Shown: piece by piece, positions 12,829 to 23,171 of the stretch
Numbering within the stretch: position 1 is the first letter of the stretch
How the letters are laid out: the number at the start of each line of letters is the position of its first letter
Translations under genes and position numbers: made by a program
NCBI GenBank assembly: GCA_902587295.1
Contig: CACIKS010000002.1
Span: 34,134 to 98,133 of the forward strand
Reading direction: 5' to 3'
Source of the DNA: an uncultured Pelagibacteraceae bacterium
Lineage (GTDB): Bacteria; Pseudomonadota; Alphaproteobacteria; Pelagibacterales; Pelagibacteraceae
DNA: 64,000 bases
Notes under the pieces: generated by a model
What the model was told of the DNA's origin: nothing
Database searches by the model: none
What the model saw: the letters and a program-made list of their open reading frames with translations, nothing else

Positions 12829-13302
12829 ATGTTTGGATCCAAAAAACAGACCGCACCAAGACCGCTAAATGATAGCGGAAGATCTTTGATTAGTGAAACT
12901 TTTTCACTTGAAGGAACATTAAGAACTTCTGGCGCGATAGACATTGCTGGATTAGTTAAAGGTGCAGTGTACACAAATGATTTAATCATAAAGGAGACTG
13001 GATCAGTAATTGGACCAGTAGAAACAGATAGAATTGAAATTTACGGACATCTAGAAGGAAAAGTTGTGGCGAAGACAATTGTAATTGGAAATACAGCAGT
13101 TGTTAAAGGGGATATTTTATTTAGCGAAACTCTAAAAACAGAAGAAGGCGCAGATATCGCTGGCTATTTGAAAAAGACAGAGAGTACGAGTCTTGAAGCA
13201 GCTCAAGATGAATTTAAATTAGATTCTATTGAGACAAAAGATAAAGACAAAGATAAAGATAAGGCTAAAAAAGGCAGACCAAAAATAGTTGCAAGCAACT
13301 AG
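12829..13302 (+). CDS. Bactofilin family cytoskeletal protein
   Basis: Beta-helical DUF583-type repeats (LEGTLRTSGAIDIAGLVKGAVYTNDLIIKETGSVIGPVETDRIEIYGHLEGKV); adjacent to the rod-shape cluster. Confidence 0.9.
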   Translation: MFGSKKQTAPRPLNDSGRSLISETFSLEGTLRTSGAIDIAGLVKGAVYTNDLIIKETGSVIGPVETDRIEIYGHLEGKVVAKTIVIGNTAVVKGDILFSETLKTEEGADIAGYLKKTESTSLEAAQDEFKLDSIETKDKDKDKDKAKKGRPKIVASN

Positions 13303-13360
13303 TTCTAAGCAGTACAATCTAACACAGTTTAATCTAAAAAATTTTAAGTTAAAATGATTT

Positions 13361-14608
13361 ATGTCTTCGGATAAAGTTTCTTCTGTAGGGATAGTTGGGT
13401 GCGGTATTCAAGGAGTATGTATTGGTCTACAGCTATTAAAAAAAAATATTCCAACAACAATATTTGATCGAGAAGAACCCGGCTCAATGGCATCCTACGG
13501 TAATGCTGGACATTTTTCACCTTATGCAGTTCTACAATTAAATAGACCTGATATACTTTACGATGTTCCTAAAATGTTATTTAGTTCTAATGGACCTTTG
13601 GCCTTACGCTGGAACTATATTCCTAAGATGCTTCCCTGGATACTGGGATATTTAAAAAATTGTAATCAGAAATCAATGATGCATACAGCAAAAAATATGC
13701 ATCAAATTTTAAATCTTTCAATGGAAGCTTATGAGGAAATTTTCCAAGAGATTGATACAACAAATTTAGTCGATCAAAAAGGAATAATATACATTTGGAC
13801 AAATAAAAATATGAAAAGTAGAAATTTAGAAATTAAAGTAAGAGATGAATTAGGTGTAAAACAAAAAATACTTACAGTTAAAGAAATATTAGATTTAGAA
13901 CCAAATTTAAAACCAGTTTTTGATGGTGGCTGCTATTATGACTACGCTTATCATGCGAGAGATCCTCATAAAATATTAAAAAAGATATTTGATTTGTTTA
14001 TTAGTAAAGGAGGAAAGTTTATTAAAGAAGACGTAAATTCTATTAAACAACTTCAAGAAAACGAAACGCTTATTAAAACTGACACAAGAGAATATAAATT
14101 TGAAAAATCCGTTATTGCTTGTGGTGCTTACTCAAAAAAATTGACAGATCAACTTGGTGAAAATATACCGCTTGATACAGAGAGGGGATACCACGTTCAC
14201 TTCAAGGGTATGGAAAATTTAATTAAAAGACCTGTTATTTTTCTAGACCGAGGTTTTGGTATGACACCAATGAATCAAGGATTAAGAGCTGTCGGGACCG
14301 TTGAGCTTGGGGGTTTAAAAAATCCTTTATCCAAAAAAAGAATTAATTATGTCGTTAATTGTGCCAAAGAACTTTTACCACAATTAAATGATCATCAAGA
14401 TGAGTGGTTGGGTTTTAGGCCGACATTACCAGATTTTCTTCCAGTAATTGGACCATCAAAGAATAATAAAAATATTATCTATGCTTTTGGACATCAACAT
14501 TTGGGATGGACGTTGGGAGCAATAACTGGAAAAATAGTTTCTGGAATTCTTTCTAATGAAAAAACAAATTTAGATTTATCTGCCTATAGTTCGTCGAGGT
14601 TTAACTAA
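13361..14608 (+). CDS. FAD-dependent D-amino-acid dehydrogenase/oxidoreductase (DadA-like)
   Basis: N-terminal GCGIQGVCIGLQLL dinucleotide-binding motif, DAO-type C-terminal YAFGHQHLGWTLGAITGKIV. Confidence 0.83.
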   Translation: MSSDKVSSVGIVGCGIQGVCIGLQLLKKNIPTTIFDREEPGSMASYGNAGHFSPYAVLQLNRPDILYDVPKMLFSSNGPLALRWNYIPKMLPWILGYLKNCNQKSMMHTAKNMHQILNLSMEAYEEIFQEIDTTNLVDQKGIIYIWTNKNMKSRNLEIKVRDELGVKQKILTVKEILDLEPNLKPVFDGGCYYDYAYHARDPHKILKKIFDLFISKGGKFIKEDVNSIKQLQENETLIKTDTREYKFEKSVIACGAYSKKLTDQLGENIPLDTERGYHVHFKGMENLIKRPVIFLDRGFGMTPMNQGLRAVGTVELGGLKNPLSKKRINYVVNCAKELLPQLNDHQDEWLGFRPTLPDFLPVIGPSKNNKNIIYAFGHQHLGWTLGAITGKIVSGILSNEKTNLDLSAYSSSRFN

Positions 14609-15559
14609 ATGATCAAAGTCGCAGTGCTGGATGATTATCAAAATATTTTTAAAGAATTTATTGATATTAGTCAGCACAAAGAAAAGTTTGAATTCAAAAT
14701 CTTTACAAAACCTTTTGAAAATGAGGATGAAGCGATATTAGAGCTAGAGGGTTTTGAGGCTATTTTAGCAATGAGAGAAAGGACACAAATTTCTAAGAAA
14801 CTTATATCTGGTATGAGAAATCTTAAATTTATAATGACAAGCGGGATGAGAAATAAGGCAATAGATTTAGATGAAGCAAAGAAGAGAAAAATTATTGTTT
14901 GTGGAACTGAAATCAACTCTAATCCAACTGCTGAAATAACCTGGACCTTAATATTAGGACTTATGAGAAATGTCAGACAGGAGATAGATAATATGTTTCA
15001 AGGGTATTGGCAAAGTACAATCGGTTTGGAATTAAAAGGTAAAATATTAGGTATAATTGGTTTAGGAAAAATTGGATCCCAAGTAGCAAAAATTGGCCAA
15101 GCGTTTGGTATGCAAGTCGTAGCTTGGAGTGAAAATTTGGATTTAAATTTGTCAGAAAAAATGGGAGTTTTACCTATGACCAAAGATGAATTGTTAAAAC
15201 AATCCGATATTATTTCTTTGCACGTAGTATTTGGGGATAGATATAAAAACTTAATTAGTAAAAAAGAATTTGATATGATGAAAAAAACTTCCTTTTTGAT
15301 CAATACTTCTAGAGGGCCCATTGTAAACGAAAAAGATTTAGTCAAAGCGTTAGAGGACGATAATATTGCCGGAGCTGGTTTGGATGTTTATGACATTGAG
15401 CCGCTGGCACAGGATCATAAACTTAGATTTTTACCCAATGCTTTTTTATTGCCTCACTTGGGATATGTAACTGAGGAGAATTATTCTAAATTTTATAGTC
15501 AGATGATTGAAAACCTAGAGTCGTGTTTAGAAGGTAAACCAAAAAGAGTATTAAGTTAA
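14609..15559 (+). CDS. D-2-hydroxyacid dehydrogenase family protein (SerA/PdxB-like)
   Basis: GIIGLGKIGSQVAKIGQAFGMQVVAW NAD-binding motif, LINTSRGPIVNEKDLVKAL, LPHLGYVTEE. Confidence 0.88.
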   Translation: MIKVAVLDDYQNIFKEFIDISQHKEKFEFKIFTKPFENEDEAILELEGFEAILAMRERTQISKKLISGMRNLKFIMTSGMRNKAIDLDEAKKRKIIVCGTEINSNPTAEITWTLILGLMRNVRQEIDNMFQGYWQSTIGLELKGKILGIIGLGKIGSQVAKIGQAFGMQVVAWSENLDLNLSEKMGVLPMTKDELLKQSDIISLHVVFGDRYKNLISKKEFDMMKKTSFLINTSRGPIVNEKDLVKALEDDNIAGAGLDVYDIEPLAQDHKLRFLPNAFLLPHLGYVTEENYSKFYSQMIENLESCLEGKPKRVLS

Positions 15560-15722
15560 GAATTACTCATTTCGACCTCAAAGTTTCAGGTGTTTAATTT
15601 CAAAATAATAAGGAAAATCAATACTTTTTAAAGACATCAATTTCTAGTTGTATTAAACTGCATTATTTCTGTATATTTAGCAAAAAGTTTGTGATTGATT
15701 CGTTTAGGGGACGAGTTTTTTT

Positions 15723-16103
15723 ATGGGAAGTATGAGAGTATTATTATTAATAATTTTTGGAATGTTATTAACAGGCTGTTATACAAGCTCTTTAACAGTC
15801 GTTGGTCCAGCTACGGGTATAGCATCAGGTAAACTTACTGAAACTGCAGCATCACAATCAATTAATTATGTAGTTAAGAAACAAACTGGCAAAGCTCCTA
15901 TCGAATACATTTTAAGCAAAAATCAAATTGATAAAGTTGAGACTGCTAAAGACAAAGTAAATCCTTGTGCTAAAAATAAAGAGTTTTGCTCAATTGTAAA
16001 AAACAGAGTAAAAAAAGTACAAAAACAACTTATGGGTATAAATTTACAAGCAAGAATAGAAAAAACACATAAGCAAGTATTCTCCAAACCTACGAATAAT
16101 TAA
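15723..16103 (+). CDS. Small lipoprotein of unknown function
   Basis: Signal peptide with lipobox LLTGC; similar to the next ORF (GPATGIASGKLTETAASQSINYVVKKQTGKAPIEYI). Start may be the internal ATG at 15732. Confidence 0.7.
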   Translation: MGSMRVLLLIIFGMLLTGCYTSSLTVVGPATGIASGKLTETAASQSINYVVKKQTGKAPIEYILSKNQIDKVETAKDKVNPCAKNKEFCSIVKNRVKKVQKQLMGINLQARIEKTHKQVFSKPTNN

Positions 16104-16208
16104 TTAATAGTTAAACACAACTTTAAGTTTATGTTTCACGTGAACCTTGTTCACTTTTGACAAACTAATCACTTTTAAAATCCTCAACTTATGCTATGTC
16201 AATTCAGT

Positions 16209-16619
16209 ATGAAAAAATTAATTGGACTTTTAACAATACTTTTTTTGTTGCCAGGATGTTATCAAACATCAATTTCACCAATGATGGTTGCTGGACCGAT
16301 AGCGGGTGCATCTCAAGGTAGATTGGTTTCCTCGGCATTATCTACAGGATTTAATTATGTGGTTAAAGAGGAAACTGGAAAATTTCCTTACCAGCACATA
16401 GTAAAAAGGGAGACAGAGAAAATTGTTAATAAAGTCGTTTCGGTTGAAAAGACAATTATTAAAGCCTCAAAAGATATCAAATCCAAATTAGATCAATCCC
16501 CTAAAGTAAAGAGTAAGGCAGTAAATCTATACAATTCAGTGACCAAAATTAAAAAAATAGCTAAAGAAACCTTCGTAGCTAATAAGCCTCGTTATTCTTA
16601 TTTGATAACAGAAAAATAG
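16209..16619 (+). CDS. Small lipoprotein, tandem paralogue of 15723..16103
   Basis: MKKLIGLLTILFLLPGC lipobox; shared GPIAGASQGRLVSSALSTGFNYVVKEETGKFPYQHI block. Internal ATG at 16209 gives the canonical signal peptide. Confidence 0.7.
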   Translation: MKKLIGLLTILFLLPGCYQTSISPMMVAGPIAGASQGRLVSSALSTGFNYVVKEETGKFPYQHIVKRETEKIVNKVVSVEKTIIKASKDIKSKLDQSPKVKSKAVNLYNSVTKIKKIAKETFVANKPRYSYLITEK

Positions 16620-16668
16620 ACCTATTTTAATCATTTAAATCTTCCTTTAGTTATCATATTCTTTAAAT

Positions 16669-19101
16669 ATGAAATCAAAAGTTAAAGTAGTTGTAATCGG
16701 TGGAGGAGCTGTTGGTGTAAGCACACTTTATCATCTAGCCAAAAAAGGTTGGTCAGATGTCGTGTTAGTCGAAAGAAAAGAACTTACCTCTGGTTCAACT
16801 TGGCACGCCGCTGGTTTATTGCCACTTTTTAATATGAGCTATTCAGTTGGTCAGCTCCATAGGTATGCAGTTCAATTATATAAATCTTTGGAAAAAGAAA
16901 CTGGAAAGAAAGTAGGGTTCAGTGTTGTTTCAAATATCCGCTTAGCTCAAACCAAAGATCGAATGGATGAATATCACCAGTACGCAGGAGTAGCCAAAAC
17001 AATCGGAGTTAACGTAAAATTTTTAAAACCAGAAAATGTAAAAGAAATTTGGCCCCTTTGTAACATTGATGGATTGGTTGGAGCAATACAACATCCAGAA
17101 GATGGTTATATTCAACCAGCAGATCTTACCCAAGCATTAGCAACAGGAGCAAGAAATCTTGGAGCAGAAATTTATAGGAACACAACAGTTCTCGGAATTA
17201 AACAAACAAAAGATGGATGGACAGTAGAAACAGATAAGGGAGAAATTTTATGTGAACACGTTATTTCTTGCAGTGGAAACTTTGCGAGACAAACTGGACA
17301 TATGGTTGGAATAGAAATTCCAGCAATTCCAGTTGAACATCAATATATTGTAACAGAACCTCACCCAGAGCTTCAAAAAAGAAAAAAAGAAGGCAAACCA
17401 GAAATGGGAGTCTTAAGAGACAGCGATAATTCTTGGTATATGAGAGAAGAAGCCGGAGGATTTATTTTAGGACCATATGAAAAAGGTGCCCCATGTTGTT
17501 ATGTAAATGGCCCATCAAAAGATAGTGAATACGAATTATTTCAAGAAGATTTGGATCGATTAGCTCCCCATATTGAAGGAGCAATAAAAAGAGTTCCAGC
17601 TTTTGCAGAAGTTGGAGTTAAAAAAGTTTATAATGGTGCAATCTGTTATACCCCTGATGGAAATCCTATCGTAGGTCCGGCCCCGGGATTAAAAAATTTT
17701 TGGATTAATGACGGTCATAGCTTTGGAATAACAGCAGCAGGGGGCGCAGGTTGGCAATTGGCTGAATGGATCGTGGATGGAGAACCAACTATAGATATGC
17801 TTGGCGTAGATCCAAGAAGATACGGATCTTACGTAACTAAATCTTATTTAATGGAAAAAAATGAAGAAGCATACGCAAATGTATTTACAATTCATTATCC
17901 TGATGAGGAAAGAGAAGCAGGAAGACCGCTAAGACAGGCTCCATGCTATGATCGTTTAAAAAAATTAGGTGCTGTCTTTGGACAAAAATTTGGATGGGAA
18001 AGAGCTAATTTTTTTGCAACAGATGGTGACAAACAAGAAGACGATTGGTCTTTTAGAAGATCAAACTGGTTTAAGAGTGTAGAAAAAGAATGTAAAAACG
18101 TAAAAGAGAATGTTGGATTATTAGATATGACTGCATTTGGAAAATGCAGAATTAAAGGACCAGGAGCAGAAGAATTTTTAGACAAGCTTGTAGCAAATAA
18201 ATTACCAAAAAAAATTGGTCGGATAAATCTTTGTCACGCCCTTAATACAAAAGGTGGGGTACATTCAGAATTCACAATAATGAGAGAAGCCAAAGATAGT
18301 TTTTATTTAGTATCAGCTGGAGCTTTTCAATGTTTAGATCATGATTGGATACATAAATGGATGCCAAAAGATGGTTCAGTTCAGTATGAGAATTTAACCA
18401 ACAGTATGGGAGTGCTTGTTGTCTCTGGACCAAAAGCAAGAAAACTTATGCAAAAAGTTTCTAAAACAGATTTTTCAAATGAAAAATTTAAATGGTTGAG
18501 TGCACAAAATATTAATATTGGTTTAGCACCTTGTAACGCTATGAGGGTAAACTTTGTTGGTGAACTTGGTTGGGAATTACATCATCCAATCGAATATCAA
18601 AATCATATATTTGATAAACTTATGGATGCTGGAAAAGAATTTAATCTTAAACCATACGGTATTAGAGCAATGAATAGTTTAAGAGTCGAAAAATCTTATA
18701 AATTAGTGGGTACAGAACTTTCAATTGAATATGCACCTTACGAATCTGGATTGGATAGATTTATTCATCCAAACAAAGGCGATTTTATTGGACGTGCGGC
18801 ATTAGACAAATGGAGAGCAAAGGGCTTTTCAAATAAATTAGTAACTATGGAAATTCATGGTGTTTCAGATGCTGACGTTCTTGGAAATAATCCTATTTAT
18901 GAAAATGGTTCTGTAATTGGTAGAGCAACCGGGGGAGATTACGGATTTAGATTAAAAAAATCTATTGCTCTTGGAATGGTTAAACCAGAGTATGCAAAAG
19001 TTGGACAAAAACTTAAAATAGATATATTAGGTAAAATGCATGAAGTTTCTATTATTGAAGACTCTCCTTACGACTCTGAAAATAAATTACTTAGAGCTTG
19101 A
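16669..19101 (+). CDS. Dimethylglycine/sarcosine dehydrogenase-like protein (FAD oxidoreductase plus GcvT folate-binding domain)
   Basis: VVVIGGGAVGVSTLYHLAKKGWSDVVLVERKELTSGSTWHAAG, GcvT-like C-terminal half; directly followed by etfB-etfA. Confidence 0.9.
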   Translation: MKSKVKVVVIGGGAVGVSTLYHLAKKGWSDVVLVERKELTSGSTWHAAGLLPLFNMSYSVGQLHRYAVQLYKSLEKETGKKVGFSVVSNIRLAQTKDRMDEYHQYAGVAKTIGVNVKFLKPENVKEIWPLCNIDGLVGAIQHPEDGYIQPADLTQALATGARNLGAEIYRNTTVLGIKQTKDGWTVETDKGEILCEHVISCSGNFARQTGHMVGIEIPAIPVEHQYIVTEPHPELQKRKKEGKPEMGVLRDSDNSWYMREEAGGFILGPYEKGAPCCYVNGPSKDSEYELFQEDLDRLAPHIEGAIKRVPAFAEVGVKKVYNGAICYTPDGNPIVGPAPGLKNFWINDGHSFGITAAGGAGWQLAEWIVDGEPTIDMLGVDPRRYGSYVTKSYLMEKNEEAYANVFTIHYPDEEREAGRPLRQAPCYDRLKKLGAVFGQKFGWERANFFATDGDKQEDDWSFRRSNWFKSVEKECKNVKENVGLLDMTAFGKCRIKGPGAEEFLDKLVANKLPKKIGRINLCHALNTKGGVHSEFTIMREAKDSFYLVSAGAFQCLDHDWIHKWMPKDGSVQYENLTNSMGVLVVSGPKARKLMQKVSKTDFSNEKFKWLSAQNINIGLAPCNAMRVNFVGELGWELHHPIEYQNHIFDKLMDAGKEFNLKPYGIRAMNSLRVEKSYKLVGTELSIEYAPYESGLDRFIHPNKGDFIGRAALDKWRAKGFSNKLVTMEIHGVSDADVLGNNPIYENGSVIGRATGGDYGFRLKKSIALGMVKPEYAKVGQKLKIDILGKMHEVSIIEDSPYDSENKLLRA

Positions 19102-19851
19102 ATGAAAATCTTAGTAGCTGTTAAAAGGGTAATTGATTACAACGTGCAAATTAGAGTTAAAGAAGATGGCTCTGGGGTTAATACTGATAATGTTAAAATG
19201 TCAACTAACCCACCAGATGATAATGCCGTTGAAGAGTCTGTAAAATTAAAAGAGTCGGGAAAAGTAAAAGAAGTTGTTGCAGTTACAATTGGAGAAGAAA
19301 AGGCACAAGAAACTGTTAGAAAAGCTTTAGCAGTTGGTGCTGACAGAGGAATTCATGTTAAAGCAGATACTTATATAGAGCCTTTGGGGATCGCCAAAAT
19401 TTTAAAAAAAGTTGTAGAAAAAGAAAAACCAGATATGGTTTTTTTAGGCAAACAAGCAATCGATGATGATTGTAACCAAACAGGCCAAATGTTAGCTGCG
19501 ATGTTAAATTGGCCTCAAGCAACTTTTTCTTCAAAAATAACTTTAAAAGATAAAAGTATGGAGATAGTAAGAGAAATTGACGAAGGTTTAGAAACAGTTG
19601 AGGTAAATCTACCAGCGGTAGTTACTTGCGATCTAAGACTTAATGAACCTCGATATGCCTCTTTACCAAATATTATGAAAGCTAAGAAAAAACCAATTGA
19701 TCAAATGGTTGCAAAAGATTTAGGCGTAGACATTGCAAATAGAGTTCAGCAATTGAAAGTAGTGGAGCCACCAAAAAGAAAAGCAGGAATTAAAGTTGCA
19801 AATGTAGCGGAACTAGTAAGCAAACTTAAAAATGAGGCAAAGGTAATTTAA
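19102..19851 (+). CDS. etfB: Electron transfer flavoprotein beta subunit
   Basis: [42 protein letters not shown]. Confidence 0.96.
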   Translation: MKILVAVKRVIDYNVQIRVKEDGSGVNTDNVKMSTNPPDDNAVEESVKLKESGKVKEVVAVTIGEEKAQETVRKALAVGADRGIHVKADTYIEPLGIAKILKKVVEKEKPDMVFLGKQAIDDDCNQTGQMLAAMLNWPQATFSSKITLKDKSMEIVREIDEGLETVEVNLPAVVTCDLRLNEPRYASLPNIMKAKKKPIDQMVAKDLGVDIANRVQQLKVVEPPKRKAGIKVANVAELVSKLKNEAKVI

Positions 19852-20804
19852 TGTCAGTATTATTAATAGCAGAACACAATAATAAAAACCTTAAACCATT
19901 TACTTTAAATGCAATAACTGCAGCATCTAAAATTGATGCAGAAGTTCATGTTCTAGTAGCGGGCAGTGGATCAGAAAATGTGGCTAAAGAAGCTGCAGCA
20001 GTTCCTCTAGTTAAAAAAGTTTTACACTGCGATTCTCCTAATTATCAAAATTACTTGCCGGAAAACTTAGCCCCGCTTGTAACAAAACATTCTGAAAAAT
20101 ATGATCATATCGTTGCATCAGCAAATACATTTGGAAAAAACTTTATGCCAAGGGTTGCAGCTGCGTTAGATACTTCTCAAGTGAGTGATATTATTAAAGT
20201 AAACTCACCTGATACTTTTGTTAGACCAATTTATGCAGGAAATGCTTTTGCGACTGTAAAAAGTAACGATAAAAAAAGATGTGTAACAATTAGACCTACT
20301 TCATTTGAACCCGCAACGAAAACAGGAGGTTCAGCACAAATTGATAAAGTAGATGCAGCAGATGTTCCTAACTTTTCTAAATTTGTAAAAAGAGAAGAAA
20401 CAAAATCAGAAAGACCTGAACTTGGAACTGCAAGAATAGTAGTTTCTGGTGGAAGAGGATTAGAAAGTGGAGAAAATTTCAAACTCATAAATGATATCGC
20501 TGACAAGTTAAATGCTGCAGTTGGTGCATCACGAGCAGCTGTCGATGCAGGTTATATAAGTAACGATCATCAAGTGGGACAAACAGGAAAAGTAGTTGTC
20601 CCAGATTTATATATTGCAGTTGGAATTTCAGGGGCCATCCAGCATCTTGCAGGCATGAAAGAGAGTAAAATAATTGTTGCAATCAACAAAGATGGTGAAG
20701 CTCCAATATTCAGTATCGCTGATTATGGTTTAGAAGCAGACTTATTCAAAGCCCTTCCCGAGTTCCTTTCAGAGTTAAACAAACTCAACACTATCCAAAA
20801 ATAA
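19851..20804 (+). CDS. etfA: Electron transfer flavoprotein alpha subunit
   Basis: [52 protein letters not shown]. Confidence 0.96.
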   Translation: MSVLLIAEHNNKNLKPFTLNAITAASKIDAEVHVLVAGSGSENVAKEAAAVPLVKKVLHCDSPNYQNYLPENLAPLVTKHSEKYDHIVASANTFGKNFMPRVAAALDTSQVSDIIKVNSPDTFVRPIYAGNAFATVKSNDKKRCVTIRPTSFEPATKTGGSAQIDKVDAADVPNFSKFVKREETKSERPELGTARIVVSGGRGLESGENFKLINDIADKLNAAVGASRAAVDAGYISNDHQVGQTGKVVVPDLYIAVGISGAIQHLAGMKESKIIVAINKDGEAPIFSIADYGLEADLFKALPEFLSELNKLNTIQK

Positions 20805-20840
20805 ATTTTTGTCTGGTTTTGTAATCCAATAAAACTTGAA

Positions 20841-23171
20841 TTAATAAAGATGTTTTTGAAAGTCGATAAACATATTTTTTATACCTTCTGGATTTCCTAA
20901 ATTTTTTTCTCCATCTAAGAGGGCTTTATATTTAAGTATTATTAAATCACTCAATCTATTAATATCTAATTCTTCAACACCGCCCTCAACATATTTGCTT
21001 AATACGAAATCTATAAATTCTTTTTGCTTATCATTTAGGCTTTGATAAATTTTATTCTCTGCTTTACTAACTCTTGTTGCTCTTGGAATAGGTTTCTTTT
21101 GATAAGCAATATATTCAAGCACATCAAATAAATCGCTATTTTCTGCTTCAATTAAAGTCTGAATTGATTTTAAATCTGGTTTAGCAAAACCATTATCCTC
21201 TAATTTTTTTAATAATGTATTTCTTGTAATAGGTGACGACCAAAGTTTTCTTAATTCCTCTTCACTTTTTAAGATACTTGGTAAAGTAATGGTATTAAAT
21301 AGTTTCTTTATAAACTCTTCTGCAGTAACAGGTTGTCCTTGAAAATAGAATAGGGAAGTAGACATCGATTTAATAGTTAACTCTTTTCCTTCAGCAAGCT
21401 TAATCACTATTTTTTCTCTTGGAGGTTTTGGTTCTGGCGGTTCTTCACCTCCACCTTCCTCACCAGGTTCAAAAGGTTTTTCTGGTTTTTCCTCAGGCGG
21501 TTCTTCAGGAATAGGTTCACCATCCCATTCAGGGTCTGAAAAGTTTGCAGAAGCTCCAACAAAATCAACTATCGTGAAATAAAACTTATCTTCAAATAAT
21601 CTTGTTCCTCTACCAATTATTTGTTTAAATTCAATCATGTTGTTTACCGGTCTCATTAAAACTATATTTCTTATATTTAGTGCATCAACACCAGTACTTA
21701 GTTTTTGACTAGTGGTTAAAATGGTTGGTAATGTTTTTTCATTATCTTGGAATTGTCTAAGATGAGTATCTCCTGTTTTGGTATCTTTAGCTGTTACTCT
21801 GACACAATAGTCTGCAGGTGGATTCACTGAAACTTGATTAATTAAATCTCTTACCATTCCAGCATGAGCAATACTTGCACAGAAAACTAAAGTTTTTTCT
21901 TTTGGATTAATACTATCAAGCATCAACTTAACTCTTTTTTTTTCTCTTTCTTCTATAACAATTCTTTTATTAAAATCTTTTTCTTCAAATACTTCACCCT
22001 CATTTATTTCTTCTTCACCAGATAGAACATCATCATCGCCTGTATAAACATATTCATCCATTGTTGTTTGAATTCTCTTAACTTTAAATGGTGTTAAGAA
22101 ACCATCTTTAATTCCATCTTTAAGAGAGTATGTGTAAACAGGTTCACCAAAGTAAGCATAAGTGTCTGCATTAAATTTTCTTTTAGGTGTTGCTGTTAAA
22201 CCAATTTGAACCGCTGATGAAAAATATTCCATTATTCCTCTCCATCTACTTTCATCTTTAGCTCCACCCCTATGACATTCATCAATAATTACTAAATCAA
22301 AAAAATCAGCAGGGTATTGACCAAAGTAAGGTTCTTTTTCTGGACCAGACATAAAGCTTTGAAATATTGTAAAGAAGATAGAACTATTTGTGGGAACAGA
22401 ACCTTTTTTTCTAACATCACTAGGCGTAATTCTAAGCAAAGCATTCTCTTCAAACGCTCCAAATGCATTAAAAGCTTGATTAGCTAATATATTTCTATCA
22501 GCCAAGAATAATATTCTTGGTAGTCTTTTACCATCTCTTTGCTTATTCCATCTTGCTTGGAATAATTTCCAAGCTATATGAAAGGCAATAACTGTTTTAC
22601 CAGTACCTGTTGCAAGAGTTAAAAGTATTCTTTGTTGATTGTCTGCTATAGCATCTAAAGCATTATTGATTGCTATTTCTTGGTAATACCGTGGTTCTCT
22701 AATGCCTTTAAAAGGCTCAAAATTTACAGAGTCAAACTTGCTAGACCATTCATTTTTTTCTTTAAAAGTTTTAATCCATAATTCATCAGGTGTTGGAAAT
22801 TTATCAACCTCACCTTCTGAGGTGATAAACATTTCACCTTTTTCATTTTTAGAATAATTAATTTCATAAATTTTATGACCATTTGAAGAATAGCTAGTTA
22901 ATAACTTTAATTTTTGTGCATAGTCTTTTGCTTGGCTAACACCATCACTTACATTAAATTCATCACTTTTAGCTTCAATAACTGCTAGTTTTCTATTCTT
23001 ATAAATAAGAACATAATCAGCTCTAATAATACCTGCTCTTATACCTCCTGGTTTTATTTCACCATTTGTTATTTTGAATTCTCTTCTAACGAAACTGCCC
23101 TTAACATCTCCCCAACCAGCTTCTTTTATCTTTGGGTCAATTAATTCTGCTCTTGTCTCTGCTTCGTTCAT
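20841..23171 (-). CDS. hsdR: Type I restriction endonuclease subunit R (EcoEI-like helicase/nuclease)
   Basis: HSDR_N region (IEAKSD), Walker A LATGTGKTVIAF, DECHRGGAKDESRW, helicase motif QIIGRGTRLFEDK, Pro/Glu-rich linker then EcoEI-type C-terminal region. Confidence 0.95.
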   Translation of the reverse strand: MNEAETRAELIDPKIKEAGWGDVKGSFVRREFKITNGEIKPGGIRAGIIRADYVLIYKNRKLAVIEAKSDEFNVSDGVSQAKDYAQKLKLLTSYSSNGHKIYEINYSKNEKGEMFITSEGEVDKFPTPDELWIKTFKEKNEWSSKFDSVNFEPFKGIREPRYYQEIAINNALDAIADNQQRILLTLATGTGKTVIAFHIAWKLFQARWNKQRDGKRLPRILFLADRNILANQAFNAFGAFEENALLRITPSDVRKKGSVPTNSSIFFTIFQSFMSGPEKEPYFGQYPADFFDLVIIDECHRGGAKDESRWRGIMEYFSSAVQIGLTATPKRKFNADTYAYFGEPVYTYSLKDGIKDGFLTPFKVKRIQTTMDEYVYTGDDDVLSGEEEINEGEVFEEKDFNKRIVIEEREKKRVKLMLDSINPKEKTLVFCASIAHAGMVRDLINQVSVNPPADYCVRVTAKDTKTGDTHLRQFQDNEKTLPTILTTSQKLSTGVDALNIRNIVLMRPVNNMIEFKQIIGRGTRLFEDKFYFTIVDFVGASANFSDPEWDGEPIPEEPPEEKPEKPFEPGEEGGGEEPPEPKPPREKIVIKLAEGKELTIKSMSTSLFYFQGQPVTAEEFIKKLFNTITLPSILKSEEELRKLWSSPITRNTLLKKLEDNGFAKPDLKSIQTLIEAENSDLFDVLEYIAYQKKPIPRATRVSKAENKIYQSLNDKQKEFIDFVLSKYVEGGVEELDINRLSDLIILKYKALLDGEKNLGNPEGIKNMFIDFQKHLY

